Shown: positions 36,276 through 45,716 of the stretch, piece by piece
Numbering within the stretch: the first letter of the stretch is position 1
Layout of the letters: each line of letters opens with the position of its first letter
Source: Umezawaea sp049997955
GTDB taxonomy: Bacteria; Actinomycetota; Actinomycetes; Mycobacteriales; Pseudonocardiaceae
Assembly (NCBI GenBank): GCA_049997955.1
Contig: JAEBDY010000008.1
Span: 124,001-188,000, forward strand
Length of the DNA: 64,000 bases
Direction: 5' to 3'
The notes under the pieces: model-generated
Told to the model about the DNA's origin: nothing
What the model saw: only the letters and a program-made list of their open reading frames with translations
Databases searched by the model: none
Program-made: the position numbers and the translations under genes

Positions 36276-37229
36276 ATGGCCATGCGGGTTGTCATGTTCG
36301 GGTACCAAACCTGGGGGCAGCGGACCCTGCGGGCGCTGCTGGATTCCGAGCACGACGTCGTCATGGTGGTCACCCACCCGAAGAGCGAGCACCCGTACGA
36401 GCAGATCTGGGGCGACTCGGTCGCCGACCTCGCGGCGGAGCACGGCGTGGAGACGCTGATCCGCAACCGGCCGGACGACGAGGAACTGGTGTCGCGCCTC
36501 AAGGAGGTCGAGCCGGACGTCATCGTGGCGACCAACTGGCGCACGTGGATCCCGCCGCACGTCTTCACCCTCCCCAAGCACGGGACGCTGAACGTGCACG
36601 ACTCGCTGCTGCCGGCCTACGCCGGGTTCTCGCCGTTGATCTGGGCGCTGATCAACGACGAGAAGGAGGTCGGCGTCACGGCGCACATGATGGACGACAC
36701 GCTGGACGCGGGCGACATCGTGCTCCAGCGGTCGGTGCCGGTCGGGCCGAGGGACACGACGGCGGACCTGTTCCACAAGACGGTGGAGCTGTTCGGGCCG
36801 ATCACGGTCGACGGGCTGGCGGAGATCGCGTCCGGCCGGACCGACTTCGTGAAGCAGGACCGGACGAAGGCGAGCTTCTTCCACAAGCGGGCGGACGAGG
36901 ACCTGCGGATCGACTGGACGTGGTCGGCGGAGGAACTCGACCGGCTGGTGCGGGCGCAGTGCGCGCCCTACCCGAGCGCGTACGCGTTCCACAAGGGCAA
37001 GCGGCTGGAGATCGTGGAGGCCGAGGTGTCCGAGGCGAAGTACGGCGGCACGCCCGGCCGGATCTTCTACCGCGAGGGCGACGGCGTCGCGATCGTGGCC
37101 GGCGCGGACTCCCGCCGCGGGCGCGACCACGGGCTGCTGGTGAAGCGCGTGCGGACCGAGGACGGCACCGAACTGGGGGCCGCCCAGTACTTCACGGCCA
37201 TGGGCGGCTACCTCACCAGCCGCCCGTAA
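36276..37229 (+). CDS. Formyltransferase of hydroxamate-siderophore type (CchA-like)
   Basis: Protein of 317 residues with the 10-formyl-tetrahydrofolate transferase fold. Catalytic Asn/His in TLNVHDSLLPAYAG near 110 and Asp in DDTLDAGDIVLQ near 148; a C-terminal Fmt-like domain begins near 210. Housekeeping Fmt is similar, but the iron box directly upstream and the short, diverged sequence fit the N-hydroxyornithine formyltransferases of coelichelin and erythrochelin assembly. No siderophore synthetase or ornithine hydroxylase is in this window, so it is an orphan here. GAGGAAGGG precedes the start; a second ATG at 36282 is also possible. Confidence 0.82.
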   Translation: MAMRVVMFGYQTWGQRTLRALLDSEHDVVMVVTHPKSEHPYEQIWGDSVADLAAEHGVETLIRNRPDDEELVSRLKEVEPDVIVATNWRTWIPPHVFTLPKHGTLNVHDSLLPAYAGFSPLIWALINDEKEVGVTAHMMDDTLDAGDIVLQRSVPVGPRDTTADLFHKTVELFGPITVDGLAEIASGRTDFVKQDRTKASFFHKRADEDLRIDWTWSAEELDRLVRAQCAPYPSAYAFHKGKRLEIVEAEVSEAKYGGTPGRIFYREGDGVAIVAGADSRRGRDHGLLVKRVRTEDGTELGAAQYFTAMGGYLTSRP

Positions 37230-37245
37230 CGGGACCTGCCCGCGG

Positions 37246-37295
37246 CCCGTCCTCGGTGATCGCTGATCATAGGCCCGACGACCACCGAGGACGGG
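37246..37295. terminator. Hairpin between the formyltransferase and HNH genes
   Basis: 13-bp perfect inverted repeat (37246-37258 with 37283-37295) enclosing 24 bases. The large loop makes it a weaker terminator than others here; it also lies just upstream of the HNH start and could be part of that leader. Confidence 0.5.
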
Positions 37296-37307
37296 AGAGC
37301 CCAGCCC

Positions 37308-37958
37308 ATGGACCGCAAGCAGGCCACGGCGTTGACGAGCCTGGTCGTCGTGATCGTCCTGGCGGTCCTCGCGTGGTACCTGGACCGGGCGGACACCGAC
37401 TCGCCCACGTCCACGCCGCCGCCCTCGGCCGGCGACTCGGCCGCTCAGCTGGCGGGGCTCGCGATCGCGCCGGAGGGCAAGATGGCGGGCTACAGCCGGG
37501 ACCGCTTCCCGCACTGGTCCGGCCAGGGCAACTCCTGCGACACGCGCGAGGTCGTGCTGCAGAAGCAGGGCGCGAACGTGAAGAACGACAAGGAGTGCAA
37601 GGCCGTCGAAGGCAGCTGGGTCAGCCCGTACGAGGGCTTGACGATCACCAACGCGGGCGAGATGGACATCGACCACACGGTGCCGCTGGCCGAGGCGTGG
37701 CGGTCCGGCGCCGCGGCGTGGACCGACGAGGACCGCAAGAAGTTCGCCAACGACCTCGGCGTCCAGCTGGTCGCCACGTCGGCCAAGACGAACCGGTCCA
37801 AGGGCGACCAGGACCCGGCCAAGTGGAAGCCACCGGCCCAGGGCTACTGGTGCAAGTACTCCAAGGACTGGATCGCGGTGAAGTCCGTCTACAAGCTGAC
37901 GATCGACCAGGCCGAGCACGACGCGCTGACCTCGATGCTCACGTCCTGCGCGCCCTGA
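37308..37958 (+). CDS. Membrane-anchored or secreted HNH-family nuclease (DUF1524)
   Basis: Protein of 216 residues with one N-terminal hydrophobic segment (ALTSLVVVIVLAVLAWYL), a Pro/Ser-rich linker, then a DUF1524 HNH domain: MDIDHTVPLAEAWRSGA near 120, followed by LVATSAKTNRSKGDQDPAKW. The DH of DIDH and the later N and K residues are the metal and phosphate ligands of this superfamily. Cysteines near 75, 100, 185 and 214 could form disulfides, consistent with an extracellular site. Such nucleases are common in actinomycetes and probably degrade DNA outside the cell. Confidence 0.88.
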   Translation: MDRKQATALTSLVVVIVLAVLAWYLDRADTDSPTSTPPPSAGDSAAQLAGLAIAPEGKMAGYSRDRFPHWSGQGNSCDTREVVLQKQGANVKNDKECKAVEGSWVSPYEGLTITNAGEMDIDHTVPLAEAWRSGAAAWTDEDRKKFANDLGVQLVATSAKTNRSKGDQDPAKWKPPAQGYWCKYSKDWIAVKSVYKLTIDQAEHDALTSMLTSCAP

Positions 37959-37984
37959 TCACCGCAGGCACGTCCACGGTGCCG

Positions 37985-38165
37985 CAGCCGCGCGGTTCGT
38001 CGGCCTGCCGCCGCTGGAGGTGGTCCAGCGGCGGCAGGCCGACGAACGTCTTGAACCGGGCGGCGAAGCCTGCGCGGGACGTGCCGACCTCGGCACCGAG
38101 CCCCGCCACGGTCCACGGGCTGCTGGTGCACGTTCAGCGACACGAACACCTCGGACAACGGTCCA
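37985..38165 (-). pseudogene. AraC-family regulator remnant (frameshifted C-terminal fragment)
   Basis: On the minus strand two frames together read like an AraC/cupin regulator C-terminus: LSEVFVSLNVHQQP in one frame, then SPWTVAGLGAEVGTSRAGF and AARFKTFVGLPPL in another. The join lies near 38115, so a frameshift is present. The usual continuation after GxPPL (an L-x-x-W-R-M type helix) is absent; the sequence there is an inverted copy of its own preceding codons. No complete frame exists. It is the debris of a regulator gene lying before the ArsR gene. Confidence 0.7.
37995..38047. repeat. 24-bp perfect inverted repeat
   Basis: Arms 37995-38018 and 38024-38047 are exact reverse complements around a 5-base loop. 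It lies 36 bases past the HNH nuclease stop and beyond the ArsR gene stop, so it can terminate transcription from both sides. The left arm is part of the AraC remnant. Confidence 0.9.
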
Positions 38166-38193
38166 TGACGTCCAACGCCGCGGGAGGGTCCGG

Positions 38194-38505
38194 TCAGGAC
38201 TCCGCGATTCGCTTGATCGCGGCCAGCCTGGCGTCCCAGTCGGCGGCGAGGCGGGCCATCCACGCGGCGGTCGCGTCCAGCGGCGCGGACCGGACGGCGA
38301 ACCGCACCTCGCGTCCCGACCGGTGGCCGACCACCAGCCCGGCCCGCTCCAGCACGGCGAGGTGCTTGACGATCGCCTGGCGGCTCACCGGGAACTCCTC
38401 GGCCAGCGCGCTGGCCGAGGCGGAGCCCCTGGCCGCCACCGCGTCGAGCAGCCCGCGGCGGGTCGGGTCGGCCAACGCGGCCAGGACGTCGTCGACCTCC
38501 GCCAT
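38194..38505 (-). CDS. ArsR-family repressor
   Basis: Protein of 103 residues: DPTRRGLLDAVAARGSASASALAEEFPVSRQAIVKHLAVLERAGLV is the ArsR winged helix, followed by RSGREVRFAVR (wing) and a short helix. No metal-site cysteines, so it belongs to the SRPBCC-linked ArsR group rather than the metal sensors. Its ATG directly abuts the stop of the SRPBCC gene upstream, so both are one transcript. Two dyads before the operon are its probable binding sites. Confidence 0.9.
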   Translation of the reverse strand: MAEVDDVLAALADPTRRGLLDAVAARGSASASALAEEFPVSRQAIVKHLAVLERAGLVVGHRSGREVRFAVRSAPLDATAAWMARLAADWDARLAAIKRIAES

Positions 38506-38943
38506 CTAGCGCTCCACGTGTGCTCGCAGTTCTTCGGTCTTCTGCTTCCACCCGTCCACGTTGCCGCCGAAGTACGAGGCGCGCGCCTCGTCGGACAGCA
38601 CGAGGTCGAGGAACCCGCTCTCGACCACGCGCAGCCGGGTGCCCTCCTCGGTCGGGTGAAGGGTGAACTCGATCAGGGTGGAGTTTCCCTCACCGGGCTC
38701 CTGGTGCAGCGGGCCGGACCACCGGTAGGACAGGTAGCCGGTCGGCTCGACCTTCTCCACGACCGCCACGGCGGAGGGGTGGTCCTTCCAGGACAACGTG
38801 ATCTTCCCCCCTGGCCGCAGGTCGACCGTCGCGCCCGCGTCGCCGAACCACGTGCCGAGGTGTTCGGGCTCGGTGATCGCGGCCCACACCTCCTCCACCG
38901 ACGCGGCGATGTCGATCTCCCGTTCGATCCGTTCCTGAACCAC
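38506..38943 (-). CDS. SRPBCC (AHSA1-like) domain protein
   Basis: Protein of 145 residues from GTG 38943, chosen because GAGAGGG lies 5 to 8 bases upstream; an ATG at 38958 would place that sequence inside the gene. ERIEREIDIAASVEEVWAAITEPEHLGTWFG is the typical start of AHSA1/START-like domains, ending with a C-terminal helix. These proteins bind hydrophobic ligands; ArsR-SRPBCC pairs are common in actinomycetes, function mostly unknown. The ArsR coded next presumably controls it. Confidence 0.87.
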   Translation of the reverse strand: MVQERIEREIDIAASVEEVWAAITEPEHLGTWFGDAGATVDLRPGGKITLSWKDHPSAVAVVEKVEPTGYLSYRWSGPLHQEPGEGNSTLIEFTLHPTEEGTRLRVVESGFLDLVLSDEARASYFGGNVDGWKQKTEELRAHVER

Positions 38944-38966
38944 GGCGCACCCTCTCATCGGACGTC

Positions 38967-39019
38967 ATCTGCAACCACAGAGTTGCAGATCATCCGATCG
39001 AGTGCAACCCTGCGGTTGC
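38967..39019. promoter_or_regulatory. Double operator dyad of the ArsR/SRPBCC operon
   Basis: Dyad 1: ATCTGCAAC (38967-38975) and GTTGCAGAT (38982-38990), perfect 9-bp arms. Dyad 2: GCAACC (39004-39009) and GGTTGC (39014-39019), also extended by CAGAT. The shared TGCAAC/GTTGCA half-site and a spacing of about three helical turns fit cooperative binding of the co-transcribed ArsR protein. Confidence 0.75.
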
Positions 39020-39095
39020 AGATGAGCGTGGGCACGGACGAGCCCGGGCGGAGGACGAGAGGTTTGCGAAGAAGGGGTCACGCAGGTCGCGATCG

Positions 39096-39911
39096 TCAGG
39101 GACGCAGGCCCTTCATCTGCTCCGACACGTCGCCGTAGACCTCGGTGCGCCGCACCCACGCGGCCGAACCCGAGGACGCGGACGGGATCGGGCCGAGCGG
39201 TCGCACGGGGTCCGTCACCCCGTATTCGAGGCGGTACGCCACCAGGCCGGTGGCGGCCAGCAGCCACGGCGCCGGGTCCGGGCAGATGATCTCGCCGAGG
39301 CCGACCCGGAACCACACCGGCAGGCGCAGGTCAGCCGACAGCGCCCGGTCGATCCTGGTCCGCGCGGCGGCCCAGATCTCCTCGCGGGCCTTCTCCCCCG
39401 CGACGATGGCCTCCAGCCGCCACGCCTCCTGGGTCGCCCGCGCGTCGGCGGCGAGCCGGTCGGCCGCCTCCTGCGCGCTGCTCGTCCGCGCGCCGATGTG
39501 CCAGTCCAGCTGGTGGATCTCGTGGCCGATGCTGTCGCGCTCGAACTTGGGCTTGCGCCCAGCCTCCAGCCTGCGACGACCCGCGTCGCGCCGGGACTTC
39601 AGCTCCTCGAACTCGGCGACCTCCTGGCGGACCCGCACGCGCACCGAGTCGGCCAGCACCTCCTGCTCGGCGTCCCACGCCTTGCGCAGCGCCTCCACGA
39701 CATCCGAGATCTCGTCGTCGACGGCGTCGAGGTCCTCGTCGGGACCGGACCCCGCGCCGGACATCCGGCGTTCGAGCACCAGCAACCGGGCGCTGACCCT
39801 GCCCAGTTCGGCGGTCAGCACCTCGGTGACGGTCTTGAGGTCGGCGATCGCGGGCTCGACGACGTCGAGCCGCTCCTTCTCCGTGGGTGCCACACGTCCA
39901 GCCAACCGCAC
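39096..39911 (-). CDS. Coiled-coil protein of unknown function
   Basis: Protein of 271 residues from GTG 39911, which has CAGGAGGG before it; the frame is open further upstream but overlaps the divergent CYTH-CHAD gene. Residues 15-190 are strongly charged heptad-like sequence (RRMSGAGSGPDEDLDAV, RVRVRQEVAEFEELKSR), predicting a long coiled coil. The last 60 residues (LPVWFRVGLGEIICPDPAPWLLAATGLVAYRLEYGV) look globular and hydrophobic. No known domain recognised; effector or structural roles are both possible. Confidence 0.72.
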   Translation of the reverse strand: MRLAGRVAPTEKERLDVVEPAIADLKTVTEVLTAELGRVSARLLVLERRMSGAGSGPDEDLDAVDDEISDVVEALRKAWDAEQEVLADSVRVRVRQEVAEFEELKSRRDAGRRRLEAGRKPKFERDSIGHEIHQLDWHIGARTSSAQEAADRLAADARATQEAWRLEAIVAGEKAREEIWAAARTRIDRALSADLRLPVWFRVGLGEIICPDPAPWLLAATGLVAYRLEYGVTDPVRPLGPIPSASSGSAAWVRRTEVYGDVSEQMKGLRP

Positions 39912-40054
39912 GTGGCCCTCCTGCCAAGTCCGTGATCGGGAAAACCAGCCGGACGGGCCCACGACTACCCCCGGCCAGGTCAATGCCTGGACACGGACGG
40001 TGATGGATGCGGCGAACAGGTCTAAACGGACAGCGAAAGGTGTATGCCTAGAAG

Positions 40055-41563
40055 ATGTCGACCTCCGTGAAAGAGACCGAACGCAAGTACGAGGCCCCGG
40101 CGGGTAGCGACCTGCCACCGCTCGACGGGTTCCCCGGCGTGGCCGCGGAGGCCGGACCCGAGCGGATCGAACTGGAAGCCGTCTACTACGACACCGCCGA
40201 CCTCCGGCTGGCCCGCGGCGGCGTGACGCTGCGCAGGCGCACCGGCGGCGACGACGCGGGCTGGCACCTGAAGCTGCCGGTCGGCGAGGACACCCGAGAA
40301 GAGGTGCGGGTGCCGTTTACCAGGGCGAAGAAGCCGCCGAAGGAGCTGGCCGACCTGGCGCAGGCGCACGCGCGGGGCAAGGCGCTGGAGCCGGTCGCGC
40401 GCATCCGGACCACCCGCGAGCGGTGGCAGCTGGTCGACGAGCACGGCGCCCTGCTGGTCGAGGTGGTCGAGGACCTGGTGTCGGCGCAGGTGGTGGACGA
40501 CGACTCGACCCTGGACTCGTGGCGCGAGATCGAGGTGGAGCTGGGCGAGCGAGGCGACCGCGACCTGCTGGACACCGTGGAGCGGCGGCTGTTCACCGCG
40601 GGCATCCGGCGGTCCACGTCGTCGGCGAAGCTGACCCGGCTGCTGTCCGACCGGCTGGCACCCGCCCCGCCCGCCCCCCGCACCGGCCGGAAGGCGACCG
40701 CGGGTGACGTGGTGCTGGCGTACCTGCACGAGCACGTCACGGCGCTCAAGCACCAGGACCCCGCCGTGCGCCGCGCCCAGGAGGACGCCGTGCACCAGAT
40801 GCGGGTCGCGACCCGACGGCTCCGCAGCGCGTTGCAGGCCTACGGCAAGGTGGTCGACCGCGAGCAGACCCGCGAGCTGACGAACGAGCTCAAGTGGCTG
40901 GCAGGCGTGCTCGGCGAGGCGCGCGACCTGGAGGTGCTGCGCGAGCGCTTCACCAGCGCGGTCGCCGACCTCAACCCGGACCTGGTGCTCGGCCCGGTAG
41001 CGGGCAGGCTGACCAGGCACTTCGCCCCGCTGGAGACGGCTGCGCACAAGAACGGCGTGGCCACGCTGAACAGCGCCCGGTACTTCGCCCTGCTGGACTC
41101 GGTCGACGCGCTGCTGGCCGCGCCGCCGTTGACGCCGCTGGCGGCCGAGCCCGCGACGAAGGCCGTGCCGAAGCTCGTGGAGAAGGCCTACCGCAGGCTC
41201 TCGGGCCACGCGGCCGAGGTGCTCGACACCGAACCAGGCGTGGATCGGGACGTGGCGCTGCACGAGTCGCGCAAGGCGGCCAAGCGCTTGCGCTACACGA
41301 CCGAGGCCGCGATGTCGGTGTTCACCAAGCGGACCAAGGCCTACCACAAGCAGATCAAGGGGATCCAGACACTGCTGGGCGAGCACCAGGACAGCGTGGT
41401 CGCGCGGCCGGTGCTGCGCGAACTGGCCGTGCAGGCGCAACTGGACGGTGAGAACGGGTTCACCTTCGGTCTGCTGCACGGGCTGGAGAGCGGTTCGGCC
41501 GCGCAGGTCGAGCAGCGGTTCCCCGCCGTCTGGCGCGAGGTCGGCAAGCCGAAGCTGGTCTGA
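40055..41563 (+). CDS. CYTH and CHAD domain protein
   Basis: Protein of 502 residues. The N-terminal CYTH domain (ETERKYEAP, YYDTADLRLARGGVTLRRRTG, WHLKLP, EIEVEL) carries the E-x-E-x-K signature of triphosphate tunnel enzymes. The C-terminal CHAD domain from about residue 220 has His/Arg/Lys-rich helices (AVHQMRVATRRLRSAL, HESRKAAKRLRYTTEA, GEHQDSVV). CYTH-CHAD fusions act on triphosphates and bind polyphosphate; a role in phosphate or polyphosphate metabolism is likely. Confidence 0.94.
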   Translation: MSTSVKETERKYEAPAGSDLPPLDGFPGVAAEAGPERIELEAVYYDTADLRLARGGVTLRRRTGGDDAGWHLKLPVGEDTREEVRVPFTRAKKPPKELADLAQAHARGKALEPVARIRTTRERWQLVDEHGALLVEVVEDLVSAQVVDDDSTLDSWREIEVELGERGDRDLLDTVERRLFTAGIRRSTSSAKLTRLLSDRLAPAPPAPRTGRKATAGDVVLAYLHEHVTALKHQDPAVRRAQEDAVHQMRVATRRLRSALQAYGKVVDREQTRELTNELKWLAGVLGEARDLEVLRERFTSAVADLNPDLVLGPVAGRLTRHFAPLETAAHKNGVATLNSARYFALLDSVDALLAAPPLTPLAAEPATKAVPKLVEKAYRRLSGHAAEVLDTEPGVDRDVALHESRKAAKRLRYTTEAAMSVFTKRTKAYHKQIKGIQTLLGEHQDSVVARPVLRELAVQAQLDGENGFTFGLLHGLESGSAAQVEQRFPAVWREVGKPKLV

Positions 41564-41578
41564 TTGGTCTGGACCTTG
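41563..41578. promoter_or_regulatory. DasR-like operator (dre) before the hexosaminidase
   Basis: The core TGGTCTGGACC differs by one base from the dre core TGGTCTAGACC; overall 11 of 16 positions match ACTGGTCTAGACCAGT. It begins at the stop of the CYTH-CHAD gene and 77 bases before the GH20 start, a normal position for DasR control of chitin/GlcNAc genes. Confidence 0.6.
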
Positions 41579-41654
41579 ACAGCTCCTCAGCAGGCTGTAA
41601 CGGTGAAATCAGCCGTCGCCGCTCGGTTGGTTCCAGCCTGCCAGGAGGAGTTTC

Positions 41655-43247
41655 GTGGGGATCGGTGGAAACGCACGGCGATTGCGGAGTGCCGCTTCGG
41701 CACTGCTGCTCGCAGGAACCACGGTGGTCGCGGTCGGCGCGGCGAGTCCAGTCCAAGCGACCCCGGAGACGTCGTTGCGCCAGATCGTGCCCGCACCGGT
41801 CAAGGTCACCCCTCGTCCGGGGACGACCTACACGTTGACCGCGAACGCGAGGATCCAGACCCAGCCCGGTTCCGCCGACGCGCGGAAGGTCGGCGAGTAC
41901 GCGGCCGAACTGCTGCGGCCCGCGACCGGCTACCGACTGCCGGTGTCCTCCGGCGTGACCCCGAAGGGCGTGACGCTGCTGCTCGTCGGCGCCGACCACC
42001 GGGTCGGCACGCAGGGCTACCAGCTCGACGTGACGCCGTGGGGCGTCGTGATCCGCGCACGGGCCGCGGCGGGCCTGTTCGCCGGGGTCCAGACGCTGCG
42101 GCAGCTGCTGCCCGCGAAGATCGAGGCGAAGGCGAAGCAGTCCGGGCCGTGGACCGTGCCCGGCGGCAGCGTCCTCGACTACCCGCGCTTCGGCCACCGC
42201 GGCGCGATGCTCGACGTGGCGCGGCACTTCTTCTCGGTCGACGAGGTGAAGCGCTACGTCGACCAGATCGCCGCGTACAAGGTCAACTACCTGCACCTGC
42301 ACCTCGCGGACGACCAGGGCTGGCGCATCGAGATCAAGAGCTGGCCGAGGCTCGCGACCCACGGCGGCAGCATTGAGGTCGGCGGCGGCAAGGGCGGGTA
42401 CTACACCCAGGAGCAGTACAAGGCGCTGGTCGCGTACGCCGGATCCCGTGGCATCACGGTGATCCCGGAGATCGACATGCCGGGTCACACCACCGCGGCG
42501 CTCGCGTCCTACGCCGAGCTGAACTGCGACGGCGTAGCGCCGCCGCTGTACGACGGGGTCGAGGTCGGGTTCAGCTCGCTGTGCATCGACAAGCCGTTGA
42601 CGTACAAGTTCGTGGACGACGTGCTGCGCGAGGTGGCGGCGCTGACGCCCGGCCCGTTCCTGCACATCGGCGGGGACGAGGCGCACTCGACGACGGAGCC
42701 GGACTTCAAGATCTTCATGGACAAGGTGCTGCCGCTCGTGGCGAAGCACGGGAAGTCGGCGCTGGGGTGGCACGAGTTCGTGAAGACCGAACCGTCCGCG
42801 TCCGCTGTCGCCCAGTACTGGGGGACGGATCGCGAGGACGCCGACGTGGCCGCCGCCGTGGCGCGGGGGAACAAGGTCCTGCTGTCGCCCGCTTCCAAGG
42901 CCTACCTGGACATGAAGTACGACGAGAACACCGAGCTGGGCTTGGACTGGGCCGGGTACACCGACGTCCAGGACGCCTACGACTGGAACCCCGGCGCCTA
43001 CCTGGAGGGTGTGCCGGAGTCCGCTGTCCGAGGAGTTGAGGCTCCTTTGTGGACAGAGACCCTCACGGACTCGGCGGCTGTGGAGCAGATGGCGTTCCCG
43101 CGGTTGCCCGCGATCGCGGAGTTGGGGTGGTCGGAGTGGTCTTCGCACGATTGGGGGGACTTCTCGCGGCGGCTCGGGGCGCAGGGGCCTCGGTGGGAGG
43201 CCGGTGGGGTCAACTTCTACCCGTCGCCTCAGGTGCCTTGGGTGTGA
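41655..43247 (+). CDS. Secreted beta-N-acetylhexosaminidase (GH20)
   Basis: Protein of 530 residues, GTG start after CAGGAGGAGTTTC. The signal peptide (LRSAASALLLAGTTVVAVGAA) ends near 34. A GH20b N-terminal domain (IVPAPVKVTPRPG) is followed by the catalytic barrel: GHRGAMLDVARHFF near 180, YLHLHLADDQGWRIE near 215, the Asp-Glu pair in HIGGDEAHST near 340 and W residues lining the pocket (LGWHEF, QYWGTD). It releases terminal GlcNAc from chitooligosaccharides outside the cell. With the AA10 gene downstream it forms a chitin-use set. Confidence 0.94.
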   Translation: MGIGGNARRLRSAASALLLAGTTVVAVGAASPVQATPETSLRQIVPAPVKVTPRPGTTYTLTANARIQTQPGSADARKVGEYAAELLRPATGYRLPVSSGVTPKGVTLLLVGADHRVGTQGYQLDVTPWGVVIRARAAAGLFAGVQTLRQLLPAKIEAKAKQSGPWTVPGGSVLDYPRFGHRGAMLDVARHFFSVDEVKRYVDQIAAYKVNYLHLHLADDQGWRIEIKSWPRLATHGGSIEVGGGKGGYYTQEQYKALVAYAGSRGITVIPEIDMPGHTTAALASYAELNCDGVAPPLYDGVEVGFSSLCIDKPLTYKFVDDVLREVAALTPGPFLHIGGDEAHSTTEPDFKIFMDKVLPLVAKHGKSALGWHEFVKTEPSASAVAQYWGTDREDADVAAAVARGNKVLLSPASKAYLDMKYDENTELGLDWAGYTDVQDAYDWNPGAYLEGVPESAVRGVEAPLWTETLTDSAAVEQMAFPRLPAIAELGWSEWSSHDWGDFSRRLGAQGPRWEAGGVNFYPSPQVPWV

Positions 43248-43305
43248 GTTGGGCGGGTTGGCGGTTGGCGGTTGGCGGGTTGGCGGTTGGCGGGTTGGGC
43301 GGTTC
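43248..43305 (+). repeat. Tandem GGCGGTTGGCGGG-type low-complexity repeat
   Basis: About seven imperfect copies of a TTGGCGG(G/T) heptamer follow the hexosaminidase stop. No coding frame is supported. It resembles slippage-prone intergenic sequence. Confidence 0.6.
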
Positions 43306-43343
43306 CGGGGAAAAGCGGTAGCGCTGTAGGTGGTCCGGGGTCG

Positions 43344-43458
43344 CGGCCGGCTTGACTTGGGGCCCCTCGATTTGACCCTTGATCGGGCTAAAAGGGCAGG
43401 TGGTAAGCCTGCCCGATCACCAATTTTAAGGGTCAAATCCCCCAAGTAAAGCCGGCCG
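43344..43458. repeat. Structured dispersed element, copy 2 (115 bp)
   Basis: Same design as the copy at 34183. The terminal 19-bp arms are 43344-43362 and 43440-43458 with the same single G-A mismatch; inner arms ATTTGACCCTT and AAGGGTCAAAT; core GATCGGGC pairing with GCCCGATC or GGGCAGG with CCTGCCC. In the outer arm several bases differ from copy 1, and each change is matched on the opposite arm, so pairing rather than sequence is conserved. It lies between convergent gene ends, like copy 1. Confidence 0.87.
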
Positions 43459-43686
43459 CGCCGCGAGTCGCGCGCGCTCGGTGCCGTTGTGGGCGGCAGG
43501 TCGTGGTGCGGCCCGTTGTGGGCAGCAGGTCGTGCGCGGCAGGTCGTGCGCGGCAGGCTGTGGTGCTGATTTGCTGCTGCTGTAGGTGGCAGGTTGGGTG
43601 CGGCAGGTTGCTGCCGTTGCGGGCGGTTGGCTGTGGTGTCGGTGCCGGCATGTGGGCAGGTGTGGGTGTTGTGCTGTTGTGGTGCG
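43459..43686. other. Intergenic low-complexity stretch
   Basis: 228 bases, G/T-rich, with repeats of a GGCAGGTCGTGCGC type near 43495-43560 and further GGCAGGTTG copies. No gene, promoter or convincing hairpin seen apart from these repeats. Confidence 0.5.
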
Positions 43687-44054
43687 CTAAATGTCGTTCA
43701 GTGCCAGTGATTCCTCGTCTGTCAGCAGTCTTGAGCGGATCAGGAATCTGACGCCCAGTGGTGCTTCCAGGGAGAAGCCGCTGCCCCTTCCTGGGACCAC
43801 GTCCACGGTCAGGTGGGTGTGGCGCCAGTACTCGAACTGCTTGGCGGACATCCACATCGGTACCGGGTCGTCGTCCACGAGCAGGTCGCCCAGGTGCACG
43901 TCCGAGTTGCCCGTGCGGAACTCGCCTGCTGGGTAGCACATCGGGGCGCTGCCGTCGCAGCAGCCGCCGGACTGGTGGAACATCAGGTTGCCGTTCTCCT
44001 CCCGGAGGCGGCGGATGAGGTCTGCCGCCTCCGGGGTGAGGGCGATGCGGTCCA

Positions 44055-44055
<1 letters not shown>
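43687..44055 (-). CDS. DUF779 protein
   Basis: Protein of 122 residues, full DUF779 length, with the Cys/Trp signature FHQSGGCCDGSAPMCYP near 28 and MWMSAKQFEYWRHTHLTVDVVPGRGSGFSLE. DUF779 genes are routinely found directly after acetaldehyde/aldehyde dehydrogenases of the ExaC type, as here: its ATG overlaps the dehydrogenase stop (TGATG). The family's function is unknown; the conserved cysteines could bind metal. Confidence 0.92.
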
Positions 44056-45578
<1,523 letters not shown>

Positions 45579-45630
45579 GTCTCGCCTCCCGCTCCGCTGC
45601 GTGATGTGGGTCTCAAGCTAGGCAGCGGTA

Positions 45631-45648
45631 CGTTGCACGCCCGTTGCA
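45631..45648. promoter_or_regulatory. Tandem CGTTGCA operator, copy 1
   Basis: Two direct CGTTGCA heptamers (45631-45637, 45642-45648) with an 11-bp period, one helical turn, between the aldehyde dehydrogenase and its divergent regulator. The same arrangement recurs at 48636-48653 in the paralogous locus, which argues that it is the regulator's binding site. Confidence 0.6.
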
Positions 45649-45716
45649 TCCGTTCGGGGGAACCGGCGGGTTGCGGTCACGGGTAACCGCGGGTCATCCT
45701 GGGTGCGGGAGGTCCT

